Assembly (NCBI RefSeq): GCF_003261575.2
Contig: NZ_CP036175.1
Location: forward strand, 5,084,001-5,148,000
Length of the DNA: 64,000 nt
Reading direction: 5' to 3'
Source: Klebsiella huaxiensis
Lineage (GTDB): Bacteria; Pseudomonadota; Gammaproteobacteria; Enterobacterales; Enterobacteriaceae
How positions within the stretch are numbered: position 1 is the first letter of the stretch; each line of letters begins with the position of its first letter. Below the pieces are notes generated by a model. It made no database searches, was not told the DNA's origin, and saw only the letters and a program-made list of their open reading frames with translations. A program made the position numbers and the translations under genes. Below, one piece after another: positions 47,519 through 56,475 of the stretch.

Positions 47519-48490
47519 TTACTTTTGGTTCATGCTGCCGGAGAGAATACAAAATACCCCCATCAGGTCAGCATGGCGGATTGTCACTTCCGCCAGTTCA
47601 TTCACTTTTGGTTTCGCATGATAGGCAATACCAAGTCCTGCCGCTTTAATCATCGGCAGATCGTTGGCGCCATCGCCAATCGCCACGGTCTGCGCATGCG
47701 GGATCTCATACTTTTCCGCCAGTTTGCGCAGCGTATTGGCTTTATATTTAGCATCAACGATATCGCCAAGAACGTTGCCGGTCAGCTTCCCGTCCATGAT
47801 CTCTAGCTCGTTGGCAAACACCGCGTCGAGATGCAGTTTGTCGCGCAGATACTCGGCAAAGAAGGTAAAGCCGCCGGAGGCAATCGCCACTTTCCAGCCA
47901 AGCGTTTCCAGCTTCAGAACCAGCTGCGTCAACCCCGGCATCAGCGGCAGCGTTTCACGCACTTGCAGCAGAATATTGGCATCGGCATCTTTCAGCGTAG
48001 CCACCCGCTGGCGCAGGCTGGCGGTAAAATCGAGTTCGCCGCGCATCGCCCGCTCGGTCACTTCCGAAACCAGTTCACCGGTACCGGCCAGTTTAGCGAT
48101 TTCATCAATGCATTCGATCTGAATCGCCGTTGAGTCCATATCCATGACCAGCAAGCCCGGCGTACGCAAATGCGGAATTTTACCTAGCGGCGCAACGTCC
48201 AGCCCGGCGTCATGCGCCAGACGAGTTGCCCGTAACGTCAGCGAACCGGCCATACGAATGACCTGATAGTCTTCAACGACCCATGAAGCAACGATGACTA
48301 ACGCTGCACCCAGCTCACGCTGCCATTCCGTCAGACGACGCTTGTTAAGACCGCGGCCATACAGCAGCCATCCGCTGCGCCCGGCATGATAATCCAACGG
48401 CATGACCTCATCACCGCTTAGGGAAAGCGGCAATCCAGGCCACAGGGAAACATCTTCAGGCAGGTCGCACCAGGTCAAACTGTTTGGCAT
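47519..48490 (-). CDS. serB: Phosphoserine phosphatase
   Basis: HAD-family phosphatase for the last step of serine synthesis. It has 323 residues (322 in E. coli). An N-terminal ACT-like region precedes the catalytic motif LLVMDMDSTAIQIECIDEIA, with nucleophile Asp117 and acid Asp119. Later motifs are VAIASGGFTFFAEYL and VAIGDGANDLPMIKAAG. The start is the ATG at 48490 (MPNSLTWCDLPED). First gene of serB-radA-nadR, divergent from ytjB. Confidence 0.98.
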   Translation of the reverse strand: MPNSLTWCDLPEDVSLWPGLPLSLSGDEVMPLDYHAGRSGWLLYGRGLNKRRLTEWQRELGAALVIVASWVVEDYQVIRMAGSLTLRATRLAHDAGLDVAPLGKIPHLRTPGLLVMDMDSTAIQIECIDEIAKLAGTGELVSEVTERAMRGELDFTASLRQRVATLKDADANILLQVRETLPLMPGLTQLVLKLETLGWKVAIASGGFTFFAEYLRDKLHLDAVFANELEIMDGKLTGNVLGDIVDAKYKANTLRKLAEKYEIPHAQTVAIGDGANDLPMIKAAGLGIAYHAKPKVNELAEVTIRHADLMGVFCILSGSMNQK

Positions 48491-48594
48491 CACGGCTCCA
48501 CATAACTTCATTCAGGCGAGGAAAATAACGCATGAGGCTACCTTGTAACCAGCGCTTCTGGCAACATTAAGCTGCAAATTTTCAAAGGTGGAAT

Positions 48595-49236
48595 ATGGTA
48601 CGCGCAAAACTTAAATTCCGGCTGCACCGCGCTGTTATTGTTCTGATCTGTCTCGCGCTCCTCGTCGCCCTGATGCAGGGTGCGTCGTGGTTCAGCCAGA
48701 ATAGTCAAAAGCAGCGCAACCCGCAGTTAGAAGAACTGGCTCGCACGCTCGCTCAACAGGTAACGTTAAACCTGGCGCCGCTGATGCGTAACGAAACGCC
48801 CGATGAAAAGCGGATTAGCCAACTGCTGGAGCAGCTTACTCACAAAAGTCGCATACTGGACGCCGGCGTTTATGACGAACAGGGCGACCTGGTCGCGCGT
48901 TCCGGCGAAAGTATCGAGGTACGCGATCGGCTGGCGCTGGACGGTAAGAAAGCGGGCGGTTACTTCAATCAGCAAATCGTCGAACCCATTCAGGGTAAAA
49001 ACGGCCCCCTCGGCTATCTGCGCTTGACGCTGGATACCCATACGTTAGCCACCGAAGCCCAGCAAGTGGATAATACCACCAATATCTTACGCCTGATGCT
49101 GCTGCTGTCGCTGGCCATCGGCGTGGTGCTGACGCGTACTCTGCTGCAAGGTAAACGTACCCGCTGGCAGCAATCCCCTTTCCTGCTCACCGCCAATAAG
49201 CCGGTGCAGGATGAAGATAAAGATGAATCAGAATAA
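48595..49236 (+). CDS. ytjB: YtjB (Smp), inner-membrane protein
   Basis: Small membrane protein of unknown role, formerly Smp. It has 213 residues (214 in E. coli). An N-terminal membrane segment lies at about residues 12-30 (AVIVLICLALLVALMQGAS) and a second near 158-176 (ILRLMLLLSLAIGVVLTRTL), with a periplasmic sensor-like domain between (ILDAGVYDEQGDLVARSGES). Ten bases separate it from lplA, so they are probably co-transcribed. It resembles the sensory half of a signalling protein without an output domain; that is only an observation on shape. Confidence 0.93.
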   Translation: MVRAKLKFRLHRAVIVLICLALLVALMQGASWFSQNSQKQRNPQLEELARTLAQQVTLNLAPLMRNETPDEKRISQLLEQLTHKSRILDAGVYDEQGDLVARSGESIEVRDRLALDGKKAGGYFNQQIVEPIQGKNGPLGYLRLTLDTHTLATEAQQVDNTTNILRLMLLLSLAIGVVLTRTLLQGKRTRWQQSPFLLTANKPVQDEDKDESE

Positions 49237-49246
49237 GGAAATCGTT

Positions 49247-50263
49247 ATGTCCACGCTGCGCCTGCTGCTTTCCGACTCTTACGACCCGTGGTTCAACCTG
49301 GCGGTTGAAGAGTCGATTTTTCGCCAGATGCCCGCCACGCAACGGGTACTGTTTCTGTGGCGTAATGCCGATACGGTGGTTATCGGCCGCGCACAAAACC
49401 CATGGAAAGAGTGCAATACCCGACGCATGGAAGAGGACAACGTGCGCCTGGCGCGCCGCAGCAGCGGCGGCGGCACGGTCTTCCACGATCTGGGCAATAC
49501 CTGCTTTACCTTTATGGCCGGTAAACCGGAGTATGATAAGACGGTCTCCACCAATATTGTCCTGACGGCACTGAATTCGCTGGGGGTCACGGCGGAGGCC
49601 TCAGGGCGCAACGATCTGGTGGTGAAAACCGCCGAGGGCGACCGCAAGGTCTCCGGCTCCGCCTATCGCGAAACAATGGATCGCGGCTTTCACCACGGTA
49701 CCCTGCTGCTGAACGCGGATTTAAGTCGTCTGGCTAACTATCTGAATCCCGATAAGAAAAAGCTACAGGCAAAAGGGATCACCTCCGTACGCGGGCGCGT
49801 GGCGAACCTGGTCGAACTGCTGCCGGGCATTACGCATCAGCGGGTCTGCGAGGCGATTCAGGAGGCATTCTTTGCCCACTATGGCGAACGCGTTGAGGCT
49901 GAAATTATCTCTCCTGACAAAATGCCGGATCTGCCGAATTTTGCCGATACCTTTGCCCGTCAGAGCAGTTGGGAGTGGAACTTTGGCCAGGCGCCCGCCT
50001 TCTCTCACCTGTTGGACGAGCGATTTACCTGGGGTGGCGTAGAGCTGCATTTCGACGTCGAGAAAGGCCATATCACACGAACTCAGGTCTTTACCGACAG
50101 CCTGAACCCGGCCCCGTTGGAAGCGCTGGCTGCAAGATTACAGGGCTGCCTGTATCGCGCAGATAGGCTGCAGCAGGAGTGCGATGCATTATTAGTGGAT
50201 TTCCCGGAGCAGGAGAAGGAGCTACGGGAGCTGTCGGCGTGGATTGCCGGGGCGGTGCGCTGA
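49247..50263 (+). CDS. lplA: Lipoate-protein ligase A
   Basis: Activates free lipoate with ATP and attaches it to E2 subunits and GcvH, a salvage route. It has 338 residues as in E. coli. The BPL/LPL catalytic domain has RRSSGGGTVFHDLGNTCFTF around residues 69-90, NDLVVKTAEGDRKVSGSAYR, and the lysine loop GFHHGTLLLNADLSRLANYL; the C-terminal accessory domain follows from about 250. The start is the ATG at 49247 (MSTLRLLLSDSYDPW) after TAAGGAA. Confidence 0.98.
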   Translation: MSTLRLLLSDSYDPWFNLAVEESIFRQMPATQRVLFLWRNADTVVIGRAQNPWKECNTRRMEEDNVRLARRSSGGGTVFHDLGNTCFTFMAGKPEYDKTVSTNIVLTALNSLGVTAEASGRNDLVVKTAEGDRKVSGSAYRETMDRGFHHGTLLLNADLSRLANYLNPDKKKLQAKGITSVRGRVANLVELLPGITHQRVCEAIQEAFFAHYGERVEAEIISPDKMPDLPNFADTFARQSSWEWNFGQAPAFSHLLDERFTWGGVELHFDVEKGHITRTQVFTDSLNPAPLEALAARLQGCLYRADRLQQECDALLVDFPEQEKELRELSAWIAGAVR

Positions 50264-50271
50264 TAAAAAAA

Positions 50272-50344
50272 GCCGGATGGCGGCTACGCCTTATCCGGCC
50301 TACAGGTTTTGCGCAGGCCCGGTAATTTCAGCGCTACCGGGCAA
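50272..50344. repeat. REP pair between lplA and deoD
   Basis: Two REP palindromes, GCCGGATGGCGG...CTTATCCGGCC (50272-50304) and AGGCCCGGTAATTTCAGCGC and TACCGGGC (50315-50344), lie in the convergent gap and may also serve as mRNA 3' ends for both genes. Confidence 0.9.
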
Positions 50345-50352
50345 CACAATAC

Positions 50353-51075
50353 TTACTCTTTATCGCCCAGCAGAACGGATTCCAGCGCGATTTTGATCAT
50401 ATCGTTGAAGGTCGTCTGACGCTCAGCAGCAGTGGTCTGCTCGTGGGTACGGATATGGTCAGATACGGTGCAGATGGTCAGCGCTTTCGCCCCGAACTCC
50501 GCAGCGACGCCGTAGATACCGGCCGCTTCCATTTCTACGCCCAGAATGCCGTATTTCTCCATCACGTCGAACATCTCGCCGCCGTCCGGTGCATAGAACA
50601 GATCAGCAGAGAAGATGTTACCGACGCGCGCGTCGACGCCTAGCGCTTTTGCCGCATCAACCGCATTACGCACCATACCAAAGTCTGCGATTGCCGCGAA
50701 GTCATGGTCTTTAAAACGCATACGGTTAACTTTAGAGTCGGTGCAAGCACCCATACCGATAACCACGTCACGCAGCTTAACGTCCATACGCACGGCCCCG
50801 CAGGAACCTACGCGAATGATTTTCTTCACACCAAAGTCGGTGATCAGCTCTTTCGCATAAATAGAGCAGGATGGGATCCCCATGCCGTGGCCCATAACGG
50901 AAATTTTGCGGCCTTTATAGGTGCCGGTGAAGCCCAGCATGCCGCGCACGTTGTTCACTTCACGTACATCTTCGAGGAAAGTTTCTGCAATGTGCTTCGC
51001 GCGCAGCGGGTCGCCCGGCATCAATACGACGTCAGCGAAATCACCCATCTCGGCGTTAATATGTGGAGTTGCCAT
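50353..51075 (-). CDS. deoD: Purine-nucleoside phosphorylase
   Basis: Hexameric enzyme that splits purine (deoxy)ribonucleosides with phosphate to base and (deoxy)ribose-1-phosphate. It has 240 residues, one more than E. coli DeoD. MATPHINAEMGDFADVVLMP opens the protein; MGIPSCSIYAKELI, RVGSCGAV and EMEAAGIYGVAAEFGAK are family motifs, with the catalytic Asp in TVSDHIRTHEQT. The extra residue is a Gly in APDGGEMFDV. The last gene of deoCABD, with AAAGGAAC before the ATG at 51075. Confidence 0.98.
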   Translation of the reverse strand: MATPHINAEMGDFADVVLMPGDPLRAKHIAETFLEDVREVNNVRGMLGFTGTYKGRKISVMGHGMGIPSCSIYAKELITDFGVKKIIRVGSCGAVRMDVKLRDVVIGMGACTDSKVNRMRFKDHDFAAIADFGMVRNAVDAAKALGVDARVGNIFSADLFYAPDGGEMFDVMEKYGILGVEMEAAGIYGVAAEFGAKALTICTVSDHIRTHEQTTAAERQTTFNDMIKIALESVLLGDKE

Positions 51076-51099
51076 CTTCAGTTCCTTTTTAATTTTTTT

Positions 51100-51168
51100 G
51101 CCGGGCGGCGGGGAGCCTTGCCCGGCCTACAAAACCGTAGACCCGGTAAGCATAGCGCCACCGGGCAA
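51100..51168. repeat. REP pair between deoB and deoD
   Basis: Palindromes GCCGGGCGGCGGGGAGCC and TTGCCCGGC (51100-51126 core) and ACCCGGTAAGC...CACCGGGC (51140-51166) occupy the intercistronic gap of the operon. Confidence 0.88.
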
Positions 51169-51173
51169 TAACC

Positions 51174-52397
51174 TTAGAACATAGCCTTGCCATATTCCAT
51201 GTCGGACGTGCCAAAGTATTTAGCAAGGGTCTGGCCGATATCCGCAAAGGTTTCACGGTGACCAAGCGAGCCCGGTTTCACTTTTGGGCCATAAACCAGA
51301 ACCGGAATGTGTTCACGGGTATGGTCAGTACCGGTCCAGCTAGGGTCACAGCCGTGGTCGGCGGTCAGGATCAGAATGTCATCTTCACCCACCAGCTCCA
51401 TCAGCTCAGGCAGACGGCGATCGAACAATTCCAGTCCGGCGGCGTAACCAGCGATATCACGACGATGGCCCCAGGAAGAGTCGAAGTCGACGAAGTTAGT
51501 GAAGACGATGGTCTCGTCACCCGCTTCTTTCATCTCTTTGATGGTGGCGTCAAACAGCGCATCCAGGCCGGTCGCTTTCACTTTTTTAGTGATACCGCAG
51601 TTGGCGTAGATATCGGCGATTTTACCGACAGAAACGACCTGACCATTTTTCTCGTCGACCAGCTTCTGCAACACGGTCGCCGCAGGTGGCTCAACGGCGA
51701 GGTCATGGCGGTTGCCAGTACGCTGGAAGTTACCCGCTTTATCACCGATAAACGGACGTGCGATAACGCGACCAATGTTGTAGCCGCCTTCGGTCAGCTC
51801 TTCACGGGCGATTTCACACAGCTCGTAGAGTTTATCGAGACCATAAGTCTCTTCATGGCAGGCAATCTGGAATACCGAGTCAGCAGAGGTATAGAAAATC
51901 GGCTTGCCGGTTTTCATATGCTCTTCGCCCAGTTGGTCGAGGATAACAGTACCGGAAGAGTGGCAATTGCCGAGATAGCCCGGCAAATTAGCGCGCTTAA
52001 CCAGTTTATCCAACAACTCCTGCGGGAAGCTGTTTTCATGCTCCGGGAAATAACCCCAGTCAAACAGAACCGGCACACCGGCAATTTCCCAGTGGCCTGA
52101 CGGCGTATCTTTACCGGAAGAGAGTTCATGCGCCCATGCGTAAGCACCAATCACTTCCGCGTTGCCGTCCATTCCGGCGGCAATTTTGCCGGTAGAACCT
52201 TCATGTGCTTTCACCAGACCCAGACGAGTCAGGTTAGGCAAATTCAGCGGGCCTTTGCGACCGTTATCAGCCTCGCCTTTGGCGCAGGCTTCTGCAATAT
52301 GGCCCATGGTGTCTGAACCTACGTCGCCAAAGCGCTCCGCATCTTCAGTCGCACCGATGCCGAAGGAGTCCAGCACCATAATAAATGCACGTTTCAT
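51174..52397 (-). CDS. deoB: Phosphopentomutase
   Basis: Interconverts (deoxy)ribose-1-phosphate and -5-phosphate, linking nucleoside breakdown to glycolysis and the pentose pathway. It has 407 residues as in E. coli. This alkaline-phosphatase superfamily metalloenzyme shows MVLDSFGIGATEDAERFGD near the N-terminus, and ILTADHGCDPSWTGTDHTRE with Mn ligands near residues 340-360. GHWEIAG and NFVDFDSSWGHRRD are further motifs. ACGGAGAA precedes the ATG at 52397. It lies 52 bp after deoA. Confidence 0.98.
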   Translation of the reverse strand: MKRAFIMVLDSFGIGATEDAERFGDVGSDTMGHIAEACAKGEADNGRKGPLNLPNLTRLGLVKAHEGSTGKIAAGMDGNAEVIGAYAWAHELSSGKDTPSGHWEIAGVPVLFDWGYFPEHENSFPQELLDKLVKRANLPGYLGNCHSSGTVILDQLGEEHMKTGKPIFYTSADSVFQIACHEETYGLDKLYELCEIAREELTEGGYNIGRVIARPFIGDKAGNFQRTGNRHDLAVEPPAATVLQKLVDEKNGQVVSVGKIADIYANCGITKKVKATGLDALFDATIKEMKEAGDETIVFTNFVDFDSSWGHRRDIAGYAAGLELFDRRLPELMELVGEDDILILTADHGCDPSWTGTDHTREHIPVLVYGPKVKPGSLGHRETFADIGQTLAKYFGTSDMEYGKAMF

Positions 52398-52449
52398 ATT
52401 ATTCTCCGTACCTTTTGCGCTGCAAAAAAGCGATCAGATCAGTATATAA

Positions 52450-53772
52450 CTATTCAGTAATACGACGATAGACCGTTGGCGTAATTTCAGGCGCTTTATC
52501 GTCGAGTTTAATAGCCGCTTTAACTGCTTTGGCTGCTTCCTGCCAGCTGTTTTCATCCTTAGCATGGATAACCGCCAGCGGCCGCTGCGTGTCTACGCTG
52601 TCGCCGAGGCGAACTACATCGGTGAAACCCACGCTGTAATCAATCAAATCCGATGCCTGACGGCGACCGCCGCCCATGGATACCACCGCCATACCCAACG
52701 CACGAGTGTCCATTTCCGCGACAAACCCAGAACTTTCAGCGTAGACCGCTTTGCTCAGCATCGCGGTTGGCAGGTAGTTATCGTAATTTTCGATAAAATC
52801 ATTCGGCCCTTTCTGCGCGGCGATCATTCGACCAAAGACTTCTGCGGCTTTACCGTTGTCCAGTACCGTCTGCAGTTTTGCCCGCGCATCGGCGTCGTCA
52901 TCCGCCAACTTGCCAGAGATAAGCATCTCAACACAAAGCGCCATAGTGACATCGAACAGGCGCGGGTTGCGGTATTCACCGGTCAGGAATTGTACCGCTT
53001 CACGCACTTCCACCGCGTTACCGGCACTGGAAGCCAGCACCTGGTTCATGTCGGTCAGCAGTGCGGTGGTGCGCACGCCCGCGCCGTTGGAAACGCCAAC
53101 GATCGCTTCGGCCAGCGCAGCGGAAAGCTCGTAGGTCGGCATAAACGCGCCGCTACCGACTTTCACATCCATGACCAGCGCGTCCAGACCTTCAGCCAGT
53201 TTTTTGGCCAGAATCGAAGCGGTAATCAGCGGGATGGAGTCCACCGTCGCGGTAATGTCGCGGGTGGCATAAAAACGTTTATCCGCCGGTGCGAGCGAGC
53301 TGGTCTGCCCAATAATCGCCACACCGACGTCTTGAATAATTTCACGAAAACGGCTGTCGTCCGGGAAAATATCAAAACCCGGAATCGCTTCCAATTTGTC
53401 GAGGGTGCCGCCAGTATGACCGAGACCACGCCCGGAAATCATCGGCACATAGCCGCCGCAGGCTGCGACCATTGGCCCCAACATCAGTGAGGTAACATCA
53501 CCTACGCCGCCGGTGGAGTGTTTATCGACGATCGGACCGTTGAGATTAAGGCTCTTCCAGTCCAGAACGGTTCCTGAATCCCGCATCGCCATGGTCAGCG
53601 AAACCCGTTCTGGCATAGACATATCGTGGAAAAAGATGGTCATCGCCAGCGCGGCGATCTGGCCTTCTGAGATGGTGTTATCGCGGATGCCGTTGATGAA
53701 AAACCGAATTTCTTCATCGCTCAGCGCATGACCATCACGTTTTTTACGAATTATTTCTTGTGCGAGAAACAA
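52450..53772 (-). CDS. deoA: Thymidine phosphorylase
   Basis: Phosphorolyses thymidine and deoxyuridine. It has 440 residues as in E. coli. The phosphate-binding and family signature is in IVDKHSTGGVGDVTSLMLGP around residues 81-100; SGRGLGHTGGTLDKLEAIPG and MDVKVGSGAFMPT follow. The start is a TTG at 53772 (read LFLAQEIIRKKRDG) with a perfect AGGAGG 6 bases upstream; E. coli deoA also uses a non-ATG start. Any longer frame runs back into the REP unit and is rejected. Confidence 0.97.
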   Translation of the reverse strand: MFLAQEIIRKKRDGHALSDEEIRFFINGIRDNTISEGQIAALAMTIFFHDMSMPERVSLTMAMRDSGTVLDWKSLNLNGPIVDKHSTGGVGDVTSLMLGPMVAACGGYVPMISGRGLGHTGGTLDKLEAIPGFDIFPDDSRFREIIQDVGVAIIGQTSSLAPADKRFYATRDITATVDSIPLITASILAKKLAEGLDALVMDVKVGSGAFMPTYELSAALAEAIVGVSNGAGVRTTALLTDMNQVLASSAGNAVEVREAVQFLTGEYRNPRLFDVTMALCVEMLISGKLADDDADARAKLQTVLDNGKAAEVFGRMIAAQKGPNDFIENYDNYLPTAMLSKAVYAESSGFVAEMDTRALGMAVVSMGGGRRQASDLIDYSVGFTDVVRLGDSVDTQRPLAVIHAKDENSWQEAAKAVKAAIKLDDKAPEITPTVYRRITE

Positions 53773-53805
53773 GATAACCTCCTGAAGAAGTGAGCCGAAG
53801 GCAAT

Positions 53806-53838
53806 TGTAGGCCGGGTAAGCCTCACGCCACCCGGCAA
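53806..53838. repeat. REP unit between deoC and deoA
   Basis: Single REP palindrome, GTAGGCCGGGTAAGCCTCAC then GCCACCCGGCAA, in the 74-bp gap between deoC and deoA. Confidence 0.88.
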
Positions 53839-53846
53839 TAAAAGGC

Positions 53847-54626
53847 TTAATAGCTGCTGGCGCTCTTGCCGTCGCCATGGCCCAGCGCTTTCAGCAGGCT
53901 TGCCAGCAGGCTGGATGCGCCAAAGCGGTAGTGGCGAGAGTCAGCCCAGTCGGCACCGAACAATTCGTCGGCAATGGCGAGGAATTGCTGCGCGTCTTCT
54001 GCGCTACGCACCCCGCCAGCTGGTTTGAAACCAACGGTTTTTTCCACGCCCATATCGCGAATAACTTCCAGCATGATGCGCGCGCTTTCCGGCGTCGCGT
54101 TTACCGGGACTTTACCAGTAGAGGTTTTAATGAAATCCGCACCGGCTTTAATAGAAATTTCAGAAGCCTTACGAATCAGCGCCTCTTCTTTCAGCTCACC
54201 GGTTTCGATAATCACTTTCAGCAGCACGTTTGCCGCCGCGCAGGCTTCTTTACAGGCTTTCACCAGGTCAAAACCAACCTGCTCATTGCCCGCAATCAGG
54301 GCGCGATAAGGGAACACGACGTCTACTTCATCGGCACCGTAGGCAATTGCCGCACGGGTTTCCGCCAGCGCGATATCAATGTCATCGTTACCGTGCGGGA
54401 AGTTGGTGACTGTCGCAATGCGGATGTCCGGGGTACCCTGCTCATTCAGCGTCTTACGCGCAATGGGGATAAAGCGCGGGTAGATACAAACCGCAGCGGT
54501 GTTACCTACCGGAGTTTTTGCCTGATGACACAGGGCGATCACCTTTTCATTAGTGTCGTCATCATTCAGGGTGGTCAGGTCCATCAATTTCAACGCGCGC
54601 AGGCTGCTTGCAGATAAATCTGTCAT
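53847..54626 (-). CDS. deoC: Deoxyribose-phosphate aldolase
   Basis: Class I aldolase that splits 2-deoxyribose-5-phosphate to glyceraldehyde-3-phosphate and acetaldehyde. It has 259 residues as in E. coli. The Schiff-base lysine is Lys167 in GADFIKTSTGKVPVNATPES; a second conserved lysine is in KTVGFKPAGGVRSAED, and DEVDVVFPYRAL holds Asp102. First gene of deoCABD, expressed from the control region 54627-55051. Confidence 0.99.
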   Translation of the reverse strand: MTDLSASSLRALKLMDLTTLNDDDTNEKVIALCHQAKTPVGNTAAVCIYPRFIPIARKTLNEQGTPDIRIATVTNFPHGNDDIDIALAETRAAIAYGADEVDVVFPYRALIAGNEQVGFDLVKACKEACAAANVLLKVIIETGELKEEALIRKASEISIKAGADFIKTSTGKVPVNATPESARIMLEVIRDMGVEKTVGFKPAGGVRSAEDAQQFLAIADELFGADWADSRHYRFGASSLLASLLKALGHGDGKSASSY

Positions 54627-54678
54627 TTCATACTCCGACGGCCTATTGCCGATTTAAAGTTTGTTCACCTTGCGAGTC

Positions 54679-54694
54679 TGTTACTATTGTAACA
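54679..54694. promoter_or_regulatory. DeoR-type operator near deoC
   Basis: TGTTAC-TATT-GTAACA, a 16-bp near-perfect palindrome resembling the DeoR site (TGTTAGAATTCTAACA in E. coli), 52 bp before the deoC start. Confidence 0.7.
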
Positions 54695-54764
54695 TCACCT
54701 CGCAATCACACTACGATATACTTCACAGTTAATGAAAACTAATTGCTAATTTGCATTACTGTAA

Positions 54765-54780
54765 CGTGATAAAAATCACA
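54765..54780. promoter_or_regulatory. CRP site in the deo control region
   Basis: CGTGA-TAAAAA-TCACA fits the CRP consensus TGTGA-N6-TCACA with one mismatch. In E. coli, CRP and CytR act at deoP2. The rest of the 54627-55051 gap has no gene and is AT-rich. Confidence 0.75.
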
Positions 54781-54854
54781 TAATAAAGCTCAACAGATGC
54801 ATCACAAGCCCGAAACTCTCTTTAAGCATAATCAGGATTCTTGAGCCTGCGATA

Positions 54855-54872
54855 ATGTTATTATAATAACAT
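54855..54872. promoter_or_regulatory. Upstream DeoR-type operator
   Basis: ATGTTATTATAATAACAT is a perfect 18-bp palindrome with the TGTTA/TAACA ends of a DeoR site, about 176 bp upstream of the first operator. Two operators would allow looping, as DeoR does in E. coli over a longer distance. Confidence 0.65.
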
Positions 54873-55002
54873 AACAACTCACTACAACTCGACATCGGTG
54901 CGCGCATTTTGTGCGAAAAAATACAATTAAATCCATTATCAATTGATAATTAATGATTTTATTTCAATTAAGAAATGATGGAATTATAACAATCAGAAGA
55001 GA

Positions 55003-55032
55003 GATGCCAGCGGCAACATTACCGCTGGCATC
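55003..55032 (-). terminator. Hairpin after the nucleoside transporter gene
   Basis: Perfect 11-bp arms GATGCCAGCGG and CCGCTGGCATC, 8-base loop, 20 bases past the gene's stop. The minus-strand tail TCTCTTCTG is a moderate T-run. Confidence 0.7.
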
Positions 55033-55051
55033 CTGGGAGTTAACAGCGAAG

Positions 55052-56329
55052 TTATAACGCGAGGAATACGCCGGCAATTGTGGCGCTCATCAGGTTAGAG
55101 AGCGTACCCGCCGCAACGGCCCGCATGCCCAATTGAGCAATTTCCTGGCGGCGGCTGGGAGCCATACCGCCCAACCCGCCAATCAGAATCGCTATCGACG
55201 ACAGGTTGGCAAAACCACACAAAGCAAAGGAGATGATGGCCTTGGTTTGCGTTGAAATCACCTGCAAGCCAGCAGCGGCCACCTCGGCATCAGCCTTGAG
55301 ATATTCGCCGAAGTTCATATAAGCAACAAACTCGTTAATGATCAGCTTCTGGCCGATAAATGAACCAGCAACGGTTGCCTCGCTCCACGGTACACCAATC
55401 ACCCACGCCAGCGGCGAGAAGACCCAGCCAAGGATCATTTGCAGCGACAGGTCCGGATGGTTAAACCAGCCACCTACGCCGGAGAGAATACCGTTGACCA
55501 GCGCGATAAGCGCGATAAACGCCAGCAACATCGCGCCCACGTTAAGCGCCAACTGCATCCCGGAAGCGGCACCGGACGCGGCAGCGTCCAGAACGTTTGC
55601 CGGGGCCTCTGGATCGGCATCATTTTTTTCCAGCGCCGGATCATCATGAGGCTGCTCGGTTTCGGGCACGATAATCTTCGCGAACAGCAGACCGCCCGGT
55701 GCCGCCATAAACGAAGCGGCAATCAGATATTCGAGCGGCACGCCCATCTGGGCATAACCTGCAAGAACCGACCCCGCAACAGAGGCCAGACCACCACACA
55801 TCACCGCAAAAAGTTCAGAGCGGGTCATCGTCGCAATATAAGGACGTACCACCAGCGGTGCTTCGGTTTGGCCGACGAAGATATTCGCCGTCGCGGAGAG
55901 CGATTCCGTGCGCGAAGTTTTCAGCACCGCACGCAGCGCCCCGCCGAGAATGCGGATGACAAACTGCATAATGCCGAGATAGTAAAGTACGGCGATCAGC
56001 GAGGAGAAGAAAACGATGACCGGCAGAACGCGCAGAGCAAAAACAAACCCGCCGCCACCGAATACCTCAAACATCTTATCGGAAACCAGCCCGCCAAAAA
56101 TAAAGCTGATGCCCTCGTTGCCGTAAGCAATGACGTTAGCAACGCCGTTCGACATAGCCAGCAGCGCCGTGCGCCCGGCCGGTACGTAGAGGATTAATGC
56201 ACCGATCCCCACCTGAAGAATCCAGGCACCAAGAACGGTACGCATATTGATGGCTTTTCGATTACTGGAAAGGAGCACAGCGATGGCCAACAGCACCACC
56301 ATGCCGATAAGTCCCATGAGAATTTGCAT
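55052..56329 (-). CDS. CNT-family nucleoside:cation symporter (NupC/NupX type)
   Basis: Inner-membrane concentrative nucleoside transporter. It has 425 residues and about 8-10 hydrophobic segments. Family motifs are GNEGISFIFGGLVSDKMFEV near residue 70, SATANIFVGQTEAPLVVRPY around 145-165, and the C-terminal FALCGFANLSSIAILIGGLG near 375-395, with IIGQK-like FIGQKLIINEFVAY. It is closest in shape to E. coli NupX/PsuT (paralogues elsewhere in that genome). It lies upstream of deoCABD on the same strand, where E. coli has yjjW-yjjI, so it probably feeds nucleosides to the deo enzymes. A hairpin and the deo control region separate them, so it is a separate unit. Confidence 0.92.
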   Translation of the reverse strand: MQILMGLIGMVVLLAIAVLLSSNRKAINMRTVLGAWILQVGIGALILYVPAGRTALLAMSNGVANVIAYGNEGISFIFGGLVSDKMFEVFGGGGFVFALRVLPVIVFFSSLIAVLYYLGIMQFVIRILGGALRAVLKTSRTESLSATANIFVGQTEAPLVVRPYIATMTRSELFAVMCGGLASVAGSVLAGYAQMGVPLEYLIAASFMAAPGGLLFAKIIVPETEQPHDDPALEKNDADPEAPANVLDAAASGAASGMQLALNVGAMLLAFIALIALVNGILSGVGGWFNHPDLSLQMILGWVFSPLAWVIGVPWSEATVAGSFIGQKLIINEFVAYMNFGEYLKADAEVAAAGLQVISTQTKAIISFALCGFANLSSIAILIGGLGGMAPSRRQEIAQLGMRAVAAGTLSNLMSATIAGVFLAL

Positions 56330-56475
56330 ACAGAGTCCCTGTGTATTGATAGTTCAGCCTAAAAACCCCGCGATTATAATGGCATGAAAACATCACGCTT
56401 ATCTCAGCTCACACATTTTAAGCAAAACAATGAGACAAAAAGGAAGGAATGAGACACAGATCACTCAACAAGACA

